From NCBI GenBank assembly GCA_002898795.1, contig BEIG01000015.1, forward strand, positions 1-45,243: a stretch of 45,243 bases of DNA, given 5' to 3'. The translations under genes were made by a program, and so were the position numbers. Under the pieces are notes generated by a model that worked only from the letters and a program-made list of their open reading frames with translations, did not search any database and had not been told where the DNA came from. The stretch comes from a bacterium HR30 (lineage in GTDB: Bacteria; Desulfobacterota; Binatia; HRBIN30). This document shows, piece by piece, positions 1-9,736 of the stretch. The first letter of the stretch is position 1. Each line of letters opens with the position of its first letter.

Positions 1-1028
1 GCCAACCACAATTGTCCATCTTCGTAGGCCAACTGAGGGGGCGGCACACTTAAGTGAGTTGCGGCAGGCGATGGTGGTTTCCCTGGCTGCTCTCGGTGGT
101 GTGGCATTTTGTGGTCAGCCGCCACGGACCCCGTGTCCTCTTCCCTGGACAACTCTGCACTCACGTCCTGGACGCCGCGTTGTAGAATGCGCCACAAGCC
201 GGCGGAGCTTTCTTCTTGGCTTCCATCGTCGTCATCCTCGCGGGATTTGAACCATTCGTACCGTTCCTCATCGGCTTCGTCCTCGCACTCTCGTTCGTCT
301 TCCTTAAAATGGGCATCGGCAAAAGCATCCTCATCGAGTTCGTCATCCTCCCAGCAACCCTCGTTGTGCTGCCAGTCTTCGTCCCAGTCCTCCTCTTCGT
401 CCGAGTCTTCATCCCAGTCCTCGTCCCAGTCCTGGTCTTCCTCCCCGTCCCAGTCTTCAACCCGCTCCTCATCGTCGTGCTCCTCGGTGTCGAGGCCCTT
501 GTCACCAAGGTCTTCGTCTCGGGCACCATGGTCTTCGTCCTCTAGAAATTCACGCAGAAAAAACGTTTCCTTTTCCTCGGTGAAGTCGTCTTCTTCGTCG
601 TCGGTGGGTCTGCTGCCCGGCGCGCGCTGCTTACGACCGCGGCCAACAGCAGCCCCTCGCCCGAGCCGCCGGCGCTGCCACCCCGCCAAACAATGTGGGC
701 AAAAGAAATGGATTCGGCCTTGACACTCGCTGCACGCAAGAAACCCTAGATCGCTGCACTCGGCGCATTCCCCTAGAGGTTCGGACCGCGAGTGGCAGTA
801 GCGGCACCATGTCTGTCCCCGTCCGCCACATCGGTGACATTCCTCCCCGTACAGGTCGCAGCCAACACCGTTACAGTCGGGGCACTCGATGTAGCGCGTG
901 CCCTTACAGACACGGCAGCGATCCGCGCCGGGTCCGCCGCAGTTCCAACATGGCATCATGCCGGTGCCCTGGCAGTGCAGGCAAACGGCCCAACCTCGGC
1001 CCTCACAGAACACACACTCCCTAGCCAT
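1..1028 (-). CDS. Ten-CxxC zinc-ribbon-like protein with acidic Trp-rich region (3' end missing)
   Basis: Reading the minus strand from ATG at 1028-1026 gives an uninterrupted frame to base 1 (342 codons, no stop), so the gene leaves the window. A GGGGG stretch lies just upstream of the ATG. Residues 5-113 hold ten CxxC pairs, with first cysteines at 5, 16, 27, 38, 49, 64, 75, 88, 99 and 110; most steps are exactly 11 residues. Several pairs are followed by GxG or GG, as in the DnaJ cysteine-rich domain (CxxCxGxG), but there is no J domain. Residues about 143-270 are very rich in Asp, Glu and Trp, with recurring DEDW-type units, and a less biased Pro/His-containing part follows. Ten pairs could bind about five zinc ions if two pairs share one ion, which is inference. 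Function unknown; a chaperone-like, scaffold or nucleic-acid role is possible. The acidic coding DNA makes strong low-complexity shadow frames on the other strand. Confidence 0.85.
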   Translation of the reverse strand, partial: MARECVFCEGRGWAVCLHCQGTGMMPCWNCGGPGADRCRVCKGTRYIECPDCNGVGCDLYGEECHRCGGRGQTWCRYCHSRSEPLGECAECSDLGFLACSECQGRIHFFCPHCLAGWQRRRLGRGAAVGRGRKQRAPGSRPTDDEEDDFTEEKETFFLREFLEDEDHGARDEDLGDKGLDTEEHDDEERVEDWDGEEDQDWDEDWDEDSDEEEDWDEDWQHNEGCWEDDELDEDAFADAHFKEDERECEDEADEERYEWFKSREDDDDGSQEESSAGLWRILQRGVQDVSAELSREEDTGSVAADHKMPHHREQPGKPPSPAATHLSVPPPQLAYEDGQLWL

Positions 1029-1736
1029 GATTCCCCCTTTTCCCCACTCCATCCTGAGCGACAAAGCCTACGGCAGAGCCGCTGGGTCTGACTGTCTTCT
1101 CAAGGTCAATGTTCATGCCGGCACGCCCGAGGGAGTGAGCCCAGCGTTGTCGGGAGCCAACGAGTCTTGGAACCTTCGGACGCAGGTCATGAGGCCAGTG
1201 CGAAGAACACCACGCAAAATGACGCAGGAGTACGCCACCGCTCCTACCCTTGTAGCCCCCCGCCCAAGCCTTCTGCCCTGCTTCGAAGTGAACGTCCCGT
1301 GGCGTCGGTTCTTTCGATCTCAGCGAACGGCCGAGAATCTGCGGCCACTGCTCTTTCGAAGTCAGCACTCGTGAATAGCGGCTGCGGATGTGCGCGGCTT
1401 CTCCCTCGCCACTGGGCTGACTGCTGACCAAAAACCGTGCCTGCATGGGGCCATGTAACTCGGCGCGCCCGGTCTCGGCCACCGGGCGGGCGAAATGCTT
1501 GGATGCCTTGCTCTGACTTGTTCACGATACCCCCTTGGGAAACAGTGCCTGCCGCAAACAGCATAAACAGACAAGAGGCCCAACCGACACGGCAACGTTG
1601 CCACGATCGACCGCCATCTACTGGAGAGCATCGTGAAGTGCCCGGTTGCGCGCGGCACGCCCGCGGTCGCAGGCCCCACTGCCATCCCAAACGGTAGTGG
1701 TGCTGGGGCGTAAGCTGTGATAGGGGCAAGAGCGCC
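1029..1736. other. Intergenic region, no gene recognised
   Basis: About 700 bases between the multi-CxxC gene and a small membrane protein gene. Open frames exist on both strands, but their translations are Arg/Pro/Ser-rich, overlap one another and match no family I know. The promoter of the leftward multi-CxxC gene should lie near 1030-1100, but I see no convincing -35/-10 pair. Confidence 0.5.
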
Positions 1737-2015
1737 ATGCGACGAATGGACCACCGCCCGCTTCGACAGCGGCTCAGGCTGGTGATCGTATGCGGAATTC
1801 TTTTGACCTTTGCTTGTGGGACGGTGACTTCGTCACAGCGTGCAGTTTCGCCCCACGTTGTGGAGTCGCCCGGTTTCGTCAGCCTCGACGAGCCGACATC
1901 TCCGGAGACCAAGACTCCCCCCGATCGCGAGCGATGGGAAGGAGCGGCAACCGCCGTGCTCTTCGTGCTCGTCGTTTTGGGCAGCGCGGCCCTTCCGATC
2001 CTACTGCTTCTTTAA
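1737..2015 (+). CDS. Small membrane-anchored protein, unknown function
   Basis: A 92-residue protein. Residues 1-14 are basic and lead into a hydrophobic stretch (about 15-30, ending LTFACGTV) that could be a signal peptide or first membrane segment. The Cys at about 27 sits in a weak lipobox-like context. A Ser/Pro/Glu-rich middle (about 32-66) is followed by a strong hydrophobic segment (about 69-92) that ends the protein. A GGGGCAAG stretch lies about 8 bases upstream of the ATG. The stop codon is 11 bases from that of the convergent MgtC-like gene. I do not recognise the family. The membrane layout supports a real gene, but it is short and an internal Met (codon 4) could be the true start. 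Confidence 0.5.
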   Translation: MRRMDHRPLRQRLRLVIVCGILLTFACGTVTSSQRAVSPHVVESPGFVSLDEPTSPETKTPPDRERWEGAATAVLFVLVVLGSAALPILLLL

Positions 2016-2026
2016 CTCCACCCGGC

Positions 2027-2719
2027 TCACTCGCCCGTCGGCGCGATGTCGAACTCCAGAACTCTCGGCTCCTTTCGCCAGCGCTCCGCCAAGCCTTCGA
2101 AGCTAGCGCGCCGAAAGGAATGAATGACCATAGCGTACTCGAAGGCGCGCCCTTGGTCGATCAAGTGGTAGCTCAAACTCGCTACCTCTGCCTTGTGTTC
2201 GCGCACCATCGCCCGCAACTCATGCTCTTCCGGGACGTTTCCTCGGTCGAATCGCACCGAGCAATGGGCGTAAAGTTGCGTCGGCATGCGGTCCTCCATC
2301 CACCGAAAAACGGCCAAGGTTCCCAGAACCGCAGCGGTTCCAAGGACCGCCGGTAAAAACAGTCCGACCCCGTACAAGACTCCAAGCACGGCGGTGATCC
2401 AAATCGAAGCTGCTGTGGTTAGGCCCCGCACTGTCAGCCTCTCCTTAAAAATCACTCCCGCTCCGAGGAAACCGATGCCCGTCATGATTCCCGCCGCCAT
2501 ACGGGTCGGATCGGTCCGCACGGTCTCGAGCGGAACCCCCCCGATCCATTGCCACTGATGGGTAGTCACCAGCATCAGTAAGGCTGACGCTAAGCAGACC
2601 AGGGCGTGCGTACGAAACCCGGCGGGCCGGCCGTGGAACGTTCGCTCCAATCCGATCAAGCTGCCCGCAAGCCACGCCGAACCTGCGTGAAAGACAATGT
2701 GGGCAATGTCGTGTTCCAT
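2027..2719 (-). CDS. MgtC/SapB family membrane protein
   Basis: A 230-residue protein with the MgtC layout. Four to five hydrophobic segments lie in residues about 8-135, and the family signature GLERTFHGRPAGFRTHALV is at about 23-41. A Gly-rich stretch (GIMTGIGFLGAGVIFKE) follows, then a soluble C-terminal domain of about 85 residues, as in the longer MgtC proteins. MgtC proteins sit in the inner membrane. In pathogens they help growth at low magnesium and inside macrophages, partly by affecting the F1Fo ATPase; in free-living bacteria the role is less clear. Only a weak purine-rich ribosome site precedes the ATG. It is convergent with the small membrane protein gene, and I see nothing that ties it to a magnesium riboswitch. 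Confidence 0.88.
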   Translation of the reverse strand: MEHDIAHIVFHAGSAWLAGSLIGLERTFHGRPAGFRTHALVCLASALLMLVTTHQWQWIGGVPLETVRTDPTRMAAGIMTGIGFLGAGVIFKERLTVRGLTTAASIWITAVLGVLYGVGLFLPAVLGTAAVLGTLAVFRWMEDRMPTQLYAHCSVRFDRGNVPEEHELRAMVREHKAEVASLSYHLIDQGRAFEYAMVIHSFRRASFEGLAERWRKEPRVLEFDIAPTGE

Positions 2720-2970
2720 GCCGCCGCTCTAGCAGATGGGGGATCCAATTTGACAGAAGCAGGGACTTGTTGCGGCCAACCTCGGGGGAGCCGGCTTTCG
2801 TTCCCAAGGGTGAGAGGCCGGCCAGCGGTTTCCTTCGGTGGTATTGGGCCTACGACTCGGTCACGAACTTTGCAGCGGGCGCAGTTTACAACAGGCAATT
2901 GGGAACACATATTCGCGCACGCTTCCAACCAGCCGCGTAGCGGTGTGGGTAAAAGAAAGTCGGGCGAAAA

Positions 2971-2975
2971 GGAGG
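2971..2975 (+). promoter_or_regulatory. Ribosome binding site deciding a start
   Basis: GGAGG lies nine bases before ATG 2985. The same frame is open further upstream, back to 2838, but that extension has no ribosome site and no family resemblance, so 2985 is taken as the start of the phosphoesterase-fold gene. Confidence 0.75.
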
Positions 2976-2984
2976 ATTCGAACC

Positions 2985-3749
2985 ATGAAAGTGTTAGCCA
3001 TCGGGGATTTGCGAGAAGAATTTGCGTACCTCGATCGCTTGAGCGAGGTGGTGAAAAACGCGCGCGTACAAGCAGTGTTATTCAGCGGCAACGTGCTTCG
3101 TGCCGAAGCTCGCCAGGCCGAATGGGAGCGTGCGAAAGCCGAGGGTCGGATGCCCCGCCTCGATCAGCCCGAAGTGGTGCGAGAGCGCCGCGACGACGCC
3201 GAATCCATGGCCCGGTTCTTCCGTAGCTTGGACCAGCTTGGGGTGCCTGTCTTTGTGGTCCCCGGACGCAATGATGCTCCGGAGCGCTTTTTCCTTCAGG
3301 CGGCGTTCAACTCGGAGGTAGTGGAGAAGAGCATTCACATGGTCCACCGAAGCTTCGCCCCCTTGGGCCGCGGATTTGTTGTGGCAGGCTTCGGCGGGGA
3401 GGTGACCGTGAACGAACGGGATCATGAGTTCTTCCTCCTGTACCCAGGCTGGGAAGCACAATTTTCGCTCGACTTTCTCCGGCATCTCGAGCAGGTAAAA
3501 CTTTTCATCGCGCACACAGCCCCTACGGCTCCCCTCGAGGGTGGGCACCAAGCGAACGGTCACGAGGCCATCAGCCACATTCTCAAGACCTACAACCCCC
3601 ATCTCGCTGTATGCTCTCGGCCTCGCGGAGAGAAAGGCAAAGTCGTGGTCGGCAACACTCTAGTCGTATCGCCCGGCCACTTGTCGAACGGTGACTATGC
3701 CATCATCGACGTCGAGGAGAAGAGCGTATCGTTTGGCGATTTGCGCTGA
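2985..3749 (+). CDS. Metallophosphoesterase-fold protein with altered metal ligands
   Basis: A 254-residue protein. It begins MKVLAIGDLREEF and later shows FSGN, VVPGRNDAPE, FIAHTAPTAP and VVGNTLVVSPGHL, in the order and spacing of calcineurin-like phosphoesterases of the YfcE/Icc (COG2129) type. The family's metal ligands are GDxH, GD, GN(H/C)D, a lone His and GHxH. Here they read GDLR, GN, GRND, HTAP and CSRPR, so several ligands are replaced while the fold-defining residues remain. I infer a protein that has lost or changed its metal-dependent activity, perhaps now a sensor or binding protein. It stands alone on the plus strand between two minus-strand genes. The frame is intact, so it is not an obvious pseudogene. 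Confidence 0.75.
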   Translation: MKVLAIGDLREEFAYLDRLSEVVKNARVQAVLFSGNVLRAEARQAEWERAKAEGRMPRLDQPEVVRERRDDAESMARFFRSLDQLGVPVFVVPGRNDAPERFFLQAAFNSEVVEKSIHMVHRSFAPLGRGFVVAGFGGEVTVNERDHEFFLLYPGWEAQFSLDFLRHLEQVKLFIAHTAPTAPLEGGHQANGHEAISHILKTYNPHLAVCSRPRGEKGKVVVGNTLVVSPGHLSNGDYAIIDVEEKSVSFGDLR

Positions 3750-3857
3750 CCACTCAGAGGAGAGCAGTCACACGAAGGGACAGGATCTGCACACTCCGCT
3801 GTAGCGTTCATCCCTCGCCAAGCACTTCCCCGCAAGGCGTGTGGCCAAGGGTTCGTG

Positions 3858-3881
3858 GAGCGCACACCTCTCCGTGCGCTC
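3858..3881. repeat. Perfect 8-bp inverted repeat at convergent gene ends
   Basis: GAGCGCAC (3858-3865) and GTGCGCTC (3874-3881) can pair around an 8-base loop. The right arm overlaps the yjbQ stop codon. It lies between the convergent phosphoesterase-fold gene and yjbQ and could help end transcription of either, but there is no T run. Confidence 0.45.
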
Positions 3882-4302
3882 ACTCGCCAATGATTTTGAT
3901 CAGCACACGCTTGCGGCGGCGGCCGTCGAACTCGCCGTAGAAAATTTGCTCCCACGGGCCAAAGTCGAGCTTGCCGTGGGTAATCGCCACCACGACTTCA
4001 CGGCCCATCACCTGCCGCTTGTGATGAGCGTCGCCGTTATCCTCGCCGGTTCGGTTGTGGTGGTAACGCTCCGGGCTCGGATCGTACGGGGCAAGTTGCT
4101 CGAGCCAGCGAGCGTAGTCTTCCAGCAAGCCCGGCTCGTCGTCGTTGATGAAAACGCTCGACGTAATGTGCATCGAATTGACCAAGCACAACCCCTCTTG
4201 TACCCCGCTCTCGCGCACAGCGGCCTCTACCTCACGGGTAATGTTGACGAACCCCATCCGCGACGGCACGTGGAGAACAAGTTCTTTCCGATACGACCGC
4301 AT
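3880..4302 (-). CDS. yjbQ: YjbQ family protein (UPF0047)
   Basis: A 140-residue protein matching the length of the YjbQ/UPF0047 family. Seen motifs are [12 protein letters not shown] at about 42-53, [16 protein letters not shown] at about 79-94 and [19 protein letters not shown] at about 109-127. These correspond to the family's conserved His/Asn/Asp cluster and the G-x-W-Q-x-I type motif. Family members are small trimeric proteins annotated as having weak thiamine-phosphate synthase activity; the physiological role is unsettled. It starts 47 bases after the mpl stop on the same strand, so it is probably co-transcribed with the murein recycling genes. I see no clear ribosome site. Confidence 0.88.
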   Translation of the reverse strand: MRSYRKELVLHVPSRMGFVNITREVEAAVRESGVQEGLCLVNSMHITSSVFINDDEPGLLEDYARWLEQLAPYDPSPERYHHNRTGEDNGDAHHKRQVMGREVVVAITHGKLDFGPWEQIFYGEFDGRRRKRVLIKIIGE

Positions 4303-4349
4303 ACGCTGTTGCTATCAACTCCAGCTCTGGCCTGTCTAGCGCCTCTCTT

Positions 4350-5857
<1,508 letters not shown>

Positions 5858-5861
<4 letters not shown>

Positions 5862-6985
5862 CCCAAAGCCTCCCGGATCAGGTCGTGTAAGCGGGGGCGG
5901 AATTCCCGGATCTTGTCGTTGTCTCGTCGGGGATGCACCCGGTTGGACAGTAGCACCACGTGGCAACGCTCCGCCAAGTCAATCCACACGGAACAACCGG
6001 TGAAGCCCAGGTGACCCACGGACTCGGCCGAAAAGTGCCGGCCCGCACTCGACCCTTGTGGAGACGGCGTGTCCCAGCCCAAGCACCATGTCGAGCCGGG
6101 CACCGTGGGGTCCTTCGTCCAGAACTCACGAATCAGCCGTTGCGGAATCATTCCTCCCACGCGGTAATAACAATCTTCCAAGCAGCAAAGTAAGGTATCG
6201 ATGTCACGGGCTGAAGAAAACAAGCCGGCGTGGCCGGCAACGCCTCCCATCGCATATGCGTTGTCATCGTGCACTTCACCCCACAACAGCTTTTGCCGCC
6301 ACGGGCATTCCTCGGTCGGCGCAATCATTTCCGTGATTGGTTCGAGGCGGCGAGCCCTCAGTAGGCCGAGATCGACAAAGCCGGTAGAGCGCATGCCCAG
6401 CGGACGAAAAATCCGTTCCTGACAAAACCGATCTAAACTCATGCCGCTCAATTGCTCGATCACGGCGCCCAGCAAAATAAAGCCAATGTCGCTGTACAAA
6501 GTGCGGGTGCCTGGCTCCGCTTCTGCACGCTCGCGCTCGATGAATTGGTAAACAAACGCCTTGGCCGCGCTGGTACCGAGAAAGTTCACCCGCCCGCCCC
6601 GCCGTTCCTCCGCAAGTACTTCCTTGTAGTACGGCTTCCACGCGGGCAACCCAGAACAGTGGGCCAGGAGCTGGCGCAATGTCACTTGAGCCTTGCCATG
6701 AACGCTGAAGTTCGGGACAAAGCGGGCTACCCGGTCATCGAGGCGGATCTTGCCTTCTTTCACCAACAGCATCATGGCAACAGAAGTCGCCAGCGGTTTC
6801 GTCAGCGAGGCCACGTCAAAAATCGTATCCTCGCGCATCGGAGCTACTTGAGGAACGAGCGATCGGCTTCCGAATGCTCGTAGATAAAAGAAGGCGTCGC
6901 CCTGGCGCACTAAAAGAACGGCCCCAGGAAACACGCCTTCGGCGAGAGCCTCTTGCATCGCTTCTTCCACGAGCTCGAACGCCAC
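5858..6985 (-). CDS. Serine hydrolase, class C beta-lactamase/DD-peptidase fold
   Basis: A 375-residue protein starting at GTG 6985, chosen because AAGGAG (6992-6997) lies six bases upstream. A TTG at 7018 in the same frame would overlap ldcA. The nucleophile motif SxxK is S60-L-T-K63. A YSD tripeptide (LYSDIGFILLGAVIEQLSG) replaces the usual YxN, and HLGFTG near the C-terminus fits the KTG/HxG motif. The family includes AmpC, DD-carboxypeptidases and esterases. No signal peptide is visible, so it should be cytoplasmic. It sits between ldcA and mpl with 10-base and 4-base junctions, so a role on recycled muropeptides is a reasonable inference. A plain esterase is also possible. Confidence 0.85.
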
Positions 6986-6995
6986 GGCCGTCTCC

Positions 6996-7925
6996 TTACG
7001 CAGCGCTTCTCGCCGCAACCCAAGGCTCTAAAAATTCCAGCCGATCGTCGGCAAGTCGCGCGCGCACCCCGAGCGGTAAGGTCAGAATGCCCGTGCCGTG
7101 ACCGCTCGGCACTTCACCTGCCACAGGCACTCCCAACGGGTCGGTATGCCGTGCGACGACATCCCACACGTCCCAACTGCCCTCCGGTCCCGTGCATCCG
7201 ACCATCTCCCCCCACAGCACGCCCGTGGTACCATGCCATAAACCAGCTTGCGACCACTGGGTGAGCATACGGTCGATGCGGTAAGGCTTTTCGTTGACAT
7301 CCTCGAAAAACCAAATCGTTCGCTCCAACTTCGGCGCAAACGGCGTACCGAGCAAGCTCGTCAGGATACTCAAACATCCGCCGCGGAGCACACCTTCGCC
7401 CTCGCCTCGCCGTAGACTGCGCGGCAGTGCAAGCACTCGTCTGGCTCTTCCCGCGAGCACTTCGAGCAAGCCATCCAACGCTTGCTGGCGGCGAGCGAGT
7501 GCCGAGACCACCGGCCCATGGAAGGCGACGATGCCACAGTGGTCCACCAGGAACTGCAGCAACGCCGTGCAGTCACTGCTGCCAACGAAAATTTTCGCAT
7601 GGGAGCGCAGCACGCGAGGGTCGAGCAGCGGCAACAAGCGTGCACATCCGTAGCCGCCGCGGGCAGCAAACACCGCGTCGACCGCCGGGTCGAGAAACAG
7701 TTCCACCAAGTCGCGCGCGCGCTCTTCATCCGTGCCCGCGAAGTAGCCAAACCGTGCCCACAGGGCACGGCCCAAACGCACCCGGAATCCCGCTGCTTCG
7801 AGGCGTGCAATGCCTCCTTCAACTTCGTCCCGATTGACCGCTCCAGCGGGGGCCACGATGCCCACACATGCACCCGGAAGGAGTGCTGGCGGCGCAACTC
7901 GGGGTTGGGCCTCAGCAACGCTCAC
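6996..7925 (-). CDS. ldcA: LD-carboxypeptidase (murein tetrapeptidase)
   Basis: A 309-residue cytoplasmic peptidase of family S66. It removes the terminal D-Ala from recycled murein tetrapeptides to give the tripeptide that Mpl uses. Seen motifs are PGACVGIVAPAG at 17-28, FAARGGYGCARLLPLLD at about 86-102, the nucleophile region FVGSSDCTALL with Ser117, FHGPV, FFEDVNEKPYRIDRML holding the expected catalytic Glu, and PSGHGTG with the expected catalytic His. The start is a GTG at 7925; the only purine-rich site (TAAGG) lies very close to it, so the start is moderately sure. It is followed directly by the serine hydrolase and mpl, which forms a consistent peptide recycling set. Confidence 0.93.
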   Translation of the reverse strand: MSVAEAQPRVAPPALLPGACVGIVAPAGAVNRDEVEGGIARLEAAGFRVRLGRALWARFGYFAGTDEERARDLVELFLDPAVDAVFAARGGYGCARLLPLLDPRVLRSHAKIFVGSSDCTALLQFLVDHCGIVAFHGPVVSALARRQQALDGLLEVLAGRARRVLALPRSLRRGEGEGVLRGGCLSILTSLLGTPFAPKLERTIWFFEDVNEKPYRIDRMLTQWSQAGLWHGTTGVLWGEMVGCTGPEGSWDVWDVVARHTDPLGVPVAGEVPSGHGTGILTLPLGVRARLADDRLEFLEPWVAARSAA

Positions 7926-7964
7926 CTTAGGGAACCCGTAGTGCCGTGAGAGGCACGCAGCGCA

Positions 7965-8318
7965 TTATCCGATAGATTCGCTTTTCCGGTCGGCCTCCTC
8001 AGCGGCACGCAAAGCAATCGCCGCGTGCGCAAAGGAGCCTCCGGCCCGTAGCGTCATGGCCACGAAAATCGCCTCGGCAATCTCGCCGTCCGACGCGCCC
8101 GCTTTCTTGGCGCGCTTGACGTGGACGTCGATGCAATACGGGCACTGCGTGATGTGCGCCACGGCAATGGCAATGAGCTCTTTAGTTTTGAGCGGTAACT
8201 CTCCGCCTCGAAATACCGCTCGCTCGAAATCGACGAAGCCCCGGAACATTTCTGGCTTCAGTTCGCGCAAGCGCCGCAAACGTCGGCTTTCGTCTGGGTG
8301 GTAAAAACATTCAGCCAT
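7965..8318 (-). CDS. Carboxymuconolactone decarboxylase/AhpD family protein
   Basis: A 117-residue, mostly helical protein of the CMD family. The redox and proton-relay motif reads ITQCPYCIDVHVKRA with Cys59, Cys62 and His66, in the CxxCxxxH arrangement of AhpD-like alkylhydroperoxidases. The Glu often found six positions before the first Cys is missing or shifted; H55 is close by. The C-terminal helix GGSFAHAAIALRAAEEA is typical. GGAGG at about 8327-8331 precedes the ATG. It stands first in the leftward run ahead of ldcA, 39 bases away, and may share its transcript. A thiol peroxidase-like role is likely, but the substrate cannot be read from the sequence. Confidence 0.88.
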   Translation of the reverse strand: MAECFYHPDESRRLRRLRELKPEMFRGFVDFERAVFRGGELPLKTKELIAIAVAHITQCPYCIDVHVKRAKKAGASDGEIAEAIFVAMTLRAGGSFAHAAIALRAAEEADRKSESIG

Positions 8319-8368
8319 GGCAACGTCCTCCTGCAGCTCAACGTCGCATGTCGAGCGGCGGAGTACAA

Positions 8369-9658
8369 TCAGTCCGCCATGTGGGTCAGCGTTTGCAAAC
8401 TGAAGTGGCCCTCCGGGAAAGCCAGTTCGATGAACTGTGTACTGTAGCGGCCCCCGATGGCGGCCCGATTGGTCTTGTCGTTGACGCCAACGACCATGTT
8501 GGGGGTGACGGTTTTAAAGCTGCCGTCGTCGTTGCTCGACCAGTGGAACGCGCACATCGCATTGTAAAAGTACTCGCCAGCGCGGTTGTGAACCAGTTTC
8601 CACCAAATCCGGTACAACTCCTTATCCATGTACATGATCACCTTGCCAAAGTTGTAAAAGGGATCTTCCGATTCTCCTTGGATAATCCACACCGGCCGGG
8701 GAATCATGACCAAGTTCTCGACCACGAGCCAAGGAGCACCCTTGGCGCCGGGCGATTCGTAAGCCGCAGTAAAGTAGGGGATGGCCACTTCGGCCCGCGT
8801 CGGCGAAATCCAGCGTTGCTTCACCGGTTCTGGGGAAAGCACCGGCGCCAGCACCTTGCCTTCTCCCAGTAGCTTCCACTTGTAGTATTCGACCTTGCCC
8901 GCGTAACAATTCACGTCGTCGGCGTAAATGTCGAGACCGGCAACTGGGTCCGACCGTGTGGCTGTGTTCACCCGGCGCACGCGCCGTGTGGCAGGTACGT
9001 AAAACCAAGCTTGGTCTTGCGATTCCCAGTCGTTAAATCGCTTCCCGAGCCCTGCCACTCCGTCAACGTCCTGTGGCTCCATCACGCCCGTCAAACTCGC
9101 GCCGCGCAAGTTCTCTGGGTTGTCGATTGGACCAAAGTGGCGGCCAAGGAAGCCATGGCCGTGGAGCCACAGTTTAATCCGCTTGTACTCACCGCCACCG
9201 TCGATGCCGTTCAACGTAAACGTTGCCCCGCCGCCACCAGCCACGGCATTTGCCGCCTCGAAATTCCAAGCCATCTTGCAGGCGGCAAAGGGATCGTTGA
9301 GAGCGTCGATGCGGGGAAACGGAAACCCAAAGTAAAAGCTCGGCATCTTTCCGGTTGCGAGGTCTTTCAGTCCGCAAGTTTTCGGATCCACGTCGTACTT
9401 TCCAGCGTTGGCCTCGCTCGCTTGCCAGAACTTCGCCGAATAATTCTGCCGAAGCCGCTCAGGGTCCACCTCGACAACTTTGAAGTAATATTCCCCGTTG
9501 CGCACACGCTTCAGCACGGGTTCTGGCAAGAGGCCCTCGCCTTGCTGCCAGTTGTTCGCGCTCAGCACCCAGCTTTTCGGCTCCTCTGCGCGGCTTGCGG
9601 CGGCAGCACAACCAAGCGCCACGCAAACCGCTCCGAGAAGCATTCGCACCGGCAACAT
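8369..9658 (-). CDS. DUF1329 family exported protein
   Basis: A 429-residue protein with an N-terminal signal peptide (residues 1 to about 24, ending SRAEEPKSW). The DUF1329 hallmarks are present: a signature near PSFYFGFPFPRIDALNDP, RRVRRVNTATRSDPVAGLDIYADDV split by short gaps, and the C-terminal stretch GGRYSTQFIELAFPEGHF. DUF1329 proteins are periplasmic or outer-membrane associated, share the LolA/LolB-like beta-sheet lipid-binding style, and often accompany RND exporters or sterol and polyketide metabolism. None of those is adjacent here. GGAGGA sits just upstream of the ATG. It lies 78 bases downstream of the symporter start side, as a separate gene on the same strand. Confidence 0.85.
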   Translation of the reverse strand: MLPVRMLLGAVCVALGCAAAASRAEEPKSWVLSANNWQQGEGLLPEPVLKRVRNGEYYFKVVEVDPERLRQNYSAKFWQASEANAGKYDVDPKTCGLKDLATGKMPSFYFGFPFPRIDALNDPFAACKMAWNFEAANAVAGGGGATFTLNGIDGGGEYKRIKLWLHGHGFLGRHFGPIDNPENLRGASLTGVMEPQDVDGVAGLGKRFNDWESQDQAWFYVPATRRVRRVNTATRSDPVAGLDIYADDVNCYAGKVEYYKWKLLGEGKVLAPVLSPEPVKQRWISPTRAEVAIPYFTAAYESPGAKGAPWLVVENLVMIPRPVWIIQGESEDPFYNFGKVIMYMDKELYRIWWKLVHNRAGEYFYNAMCAFHWSSNDDGSFKTVTPNMVVGVNDKTNRAAIGGRYSTQFIELAFPEGHFSLQTLTHMAD

Positions 9659-9736
9659 CCAAATCCTCCGCTGACGAAATCCGTAGCCGCTTTGTCCTGC
9701 AGAGAGAGGAAAAAGTCAACCTGACCAGTGCTCGGC

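Noticed and set aside
109-723. Ser-rich plus-strand open frames and a Thr/Arg-rich minus-strand frame (161-529)
   Set aside because: They are shadows of the acidic coding stretch of the minus-strand gene 1-1028, whose frame is open over the whole interval and has zinc-ribbon and acidic features.
1244-1912. 222-codon minus-strand frame
   Set aside because: Overlaps the small membrane protein gene, is Arg/Gly/Pro-rich, has no recognisable domain and no ribosome site.
2971-2987. GGTTCGAATCCTCC on the minus strand, like a tRNA T-arm
   Set aside because: The five-base T-stem does not pair (two mismatches) and no anticodon or D-arm fits. It is the ribosome site and start of the phosphoesterase-fold gene read backwards.
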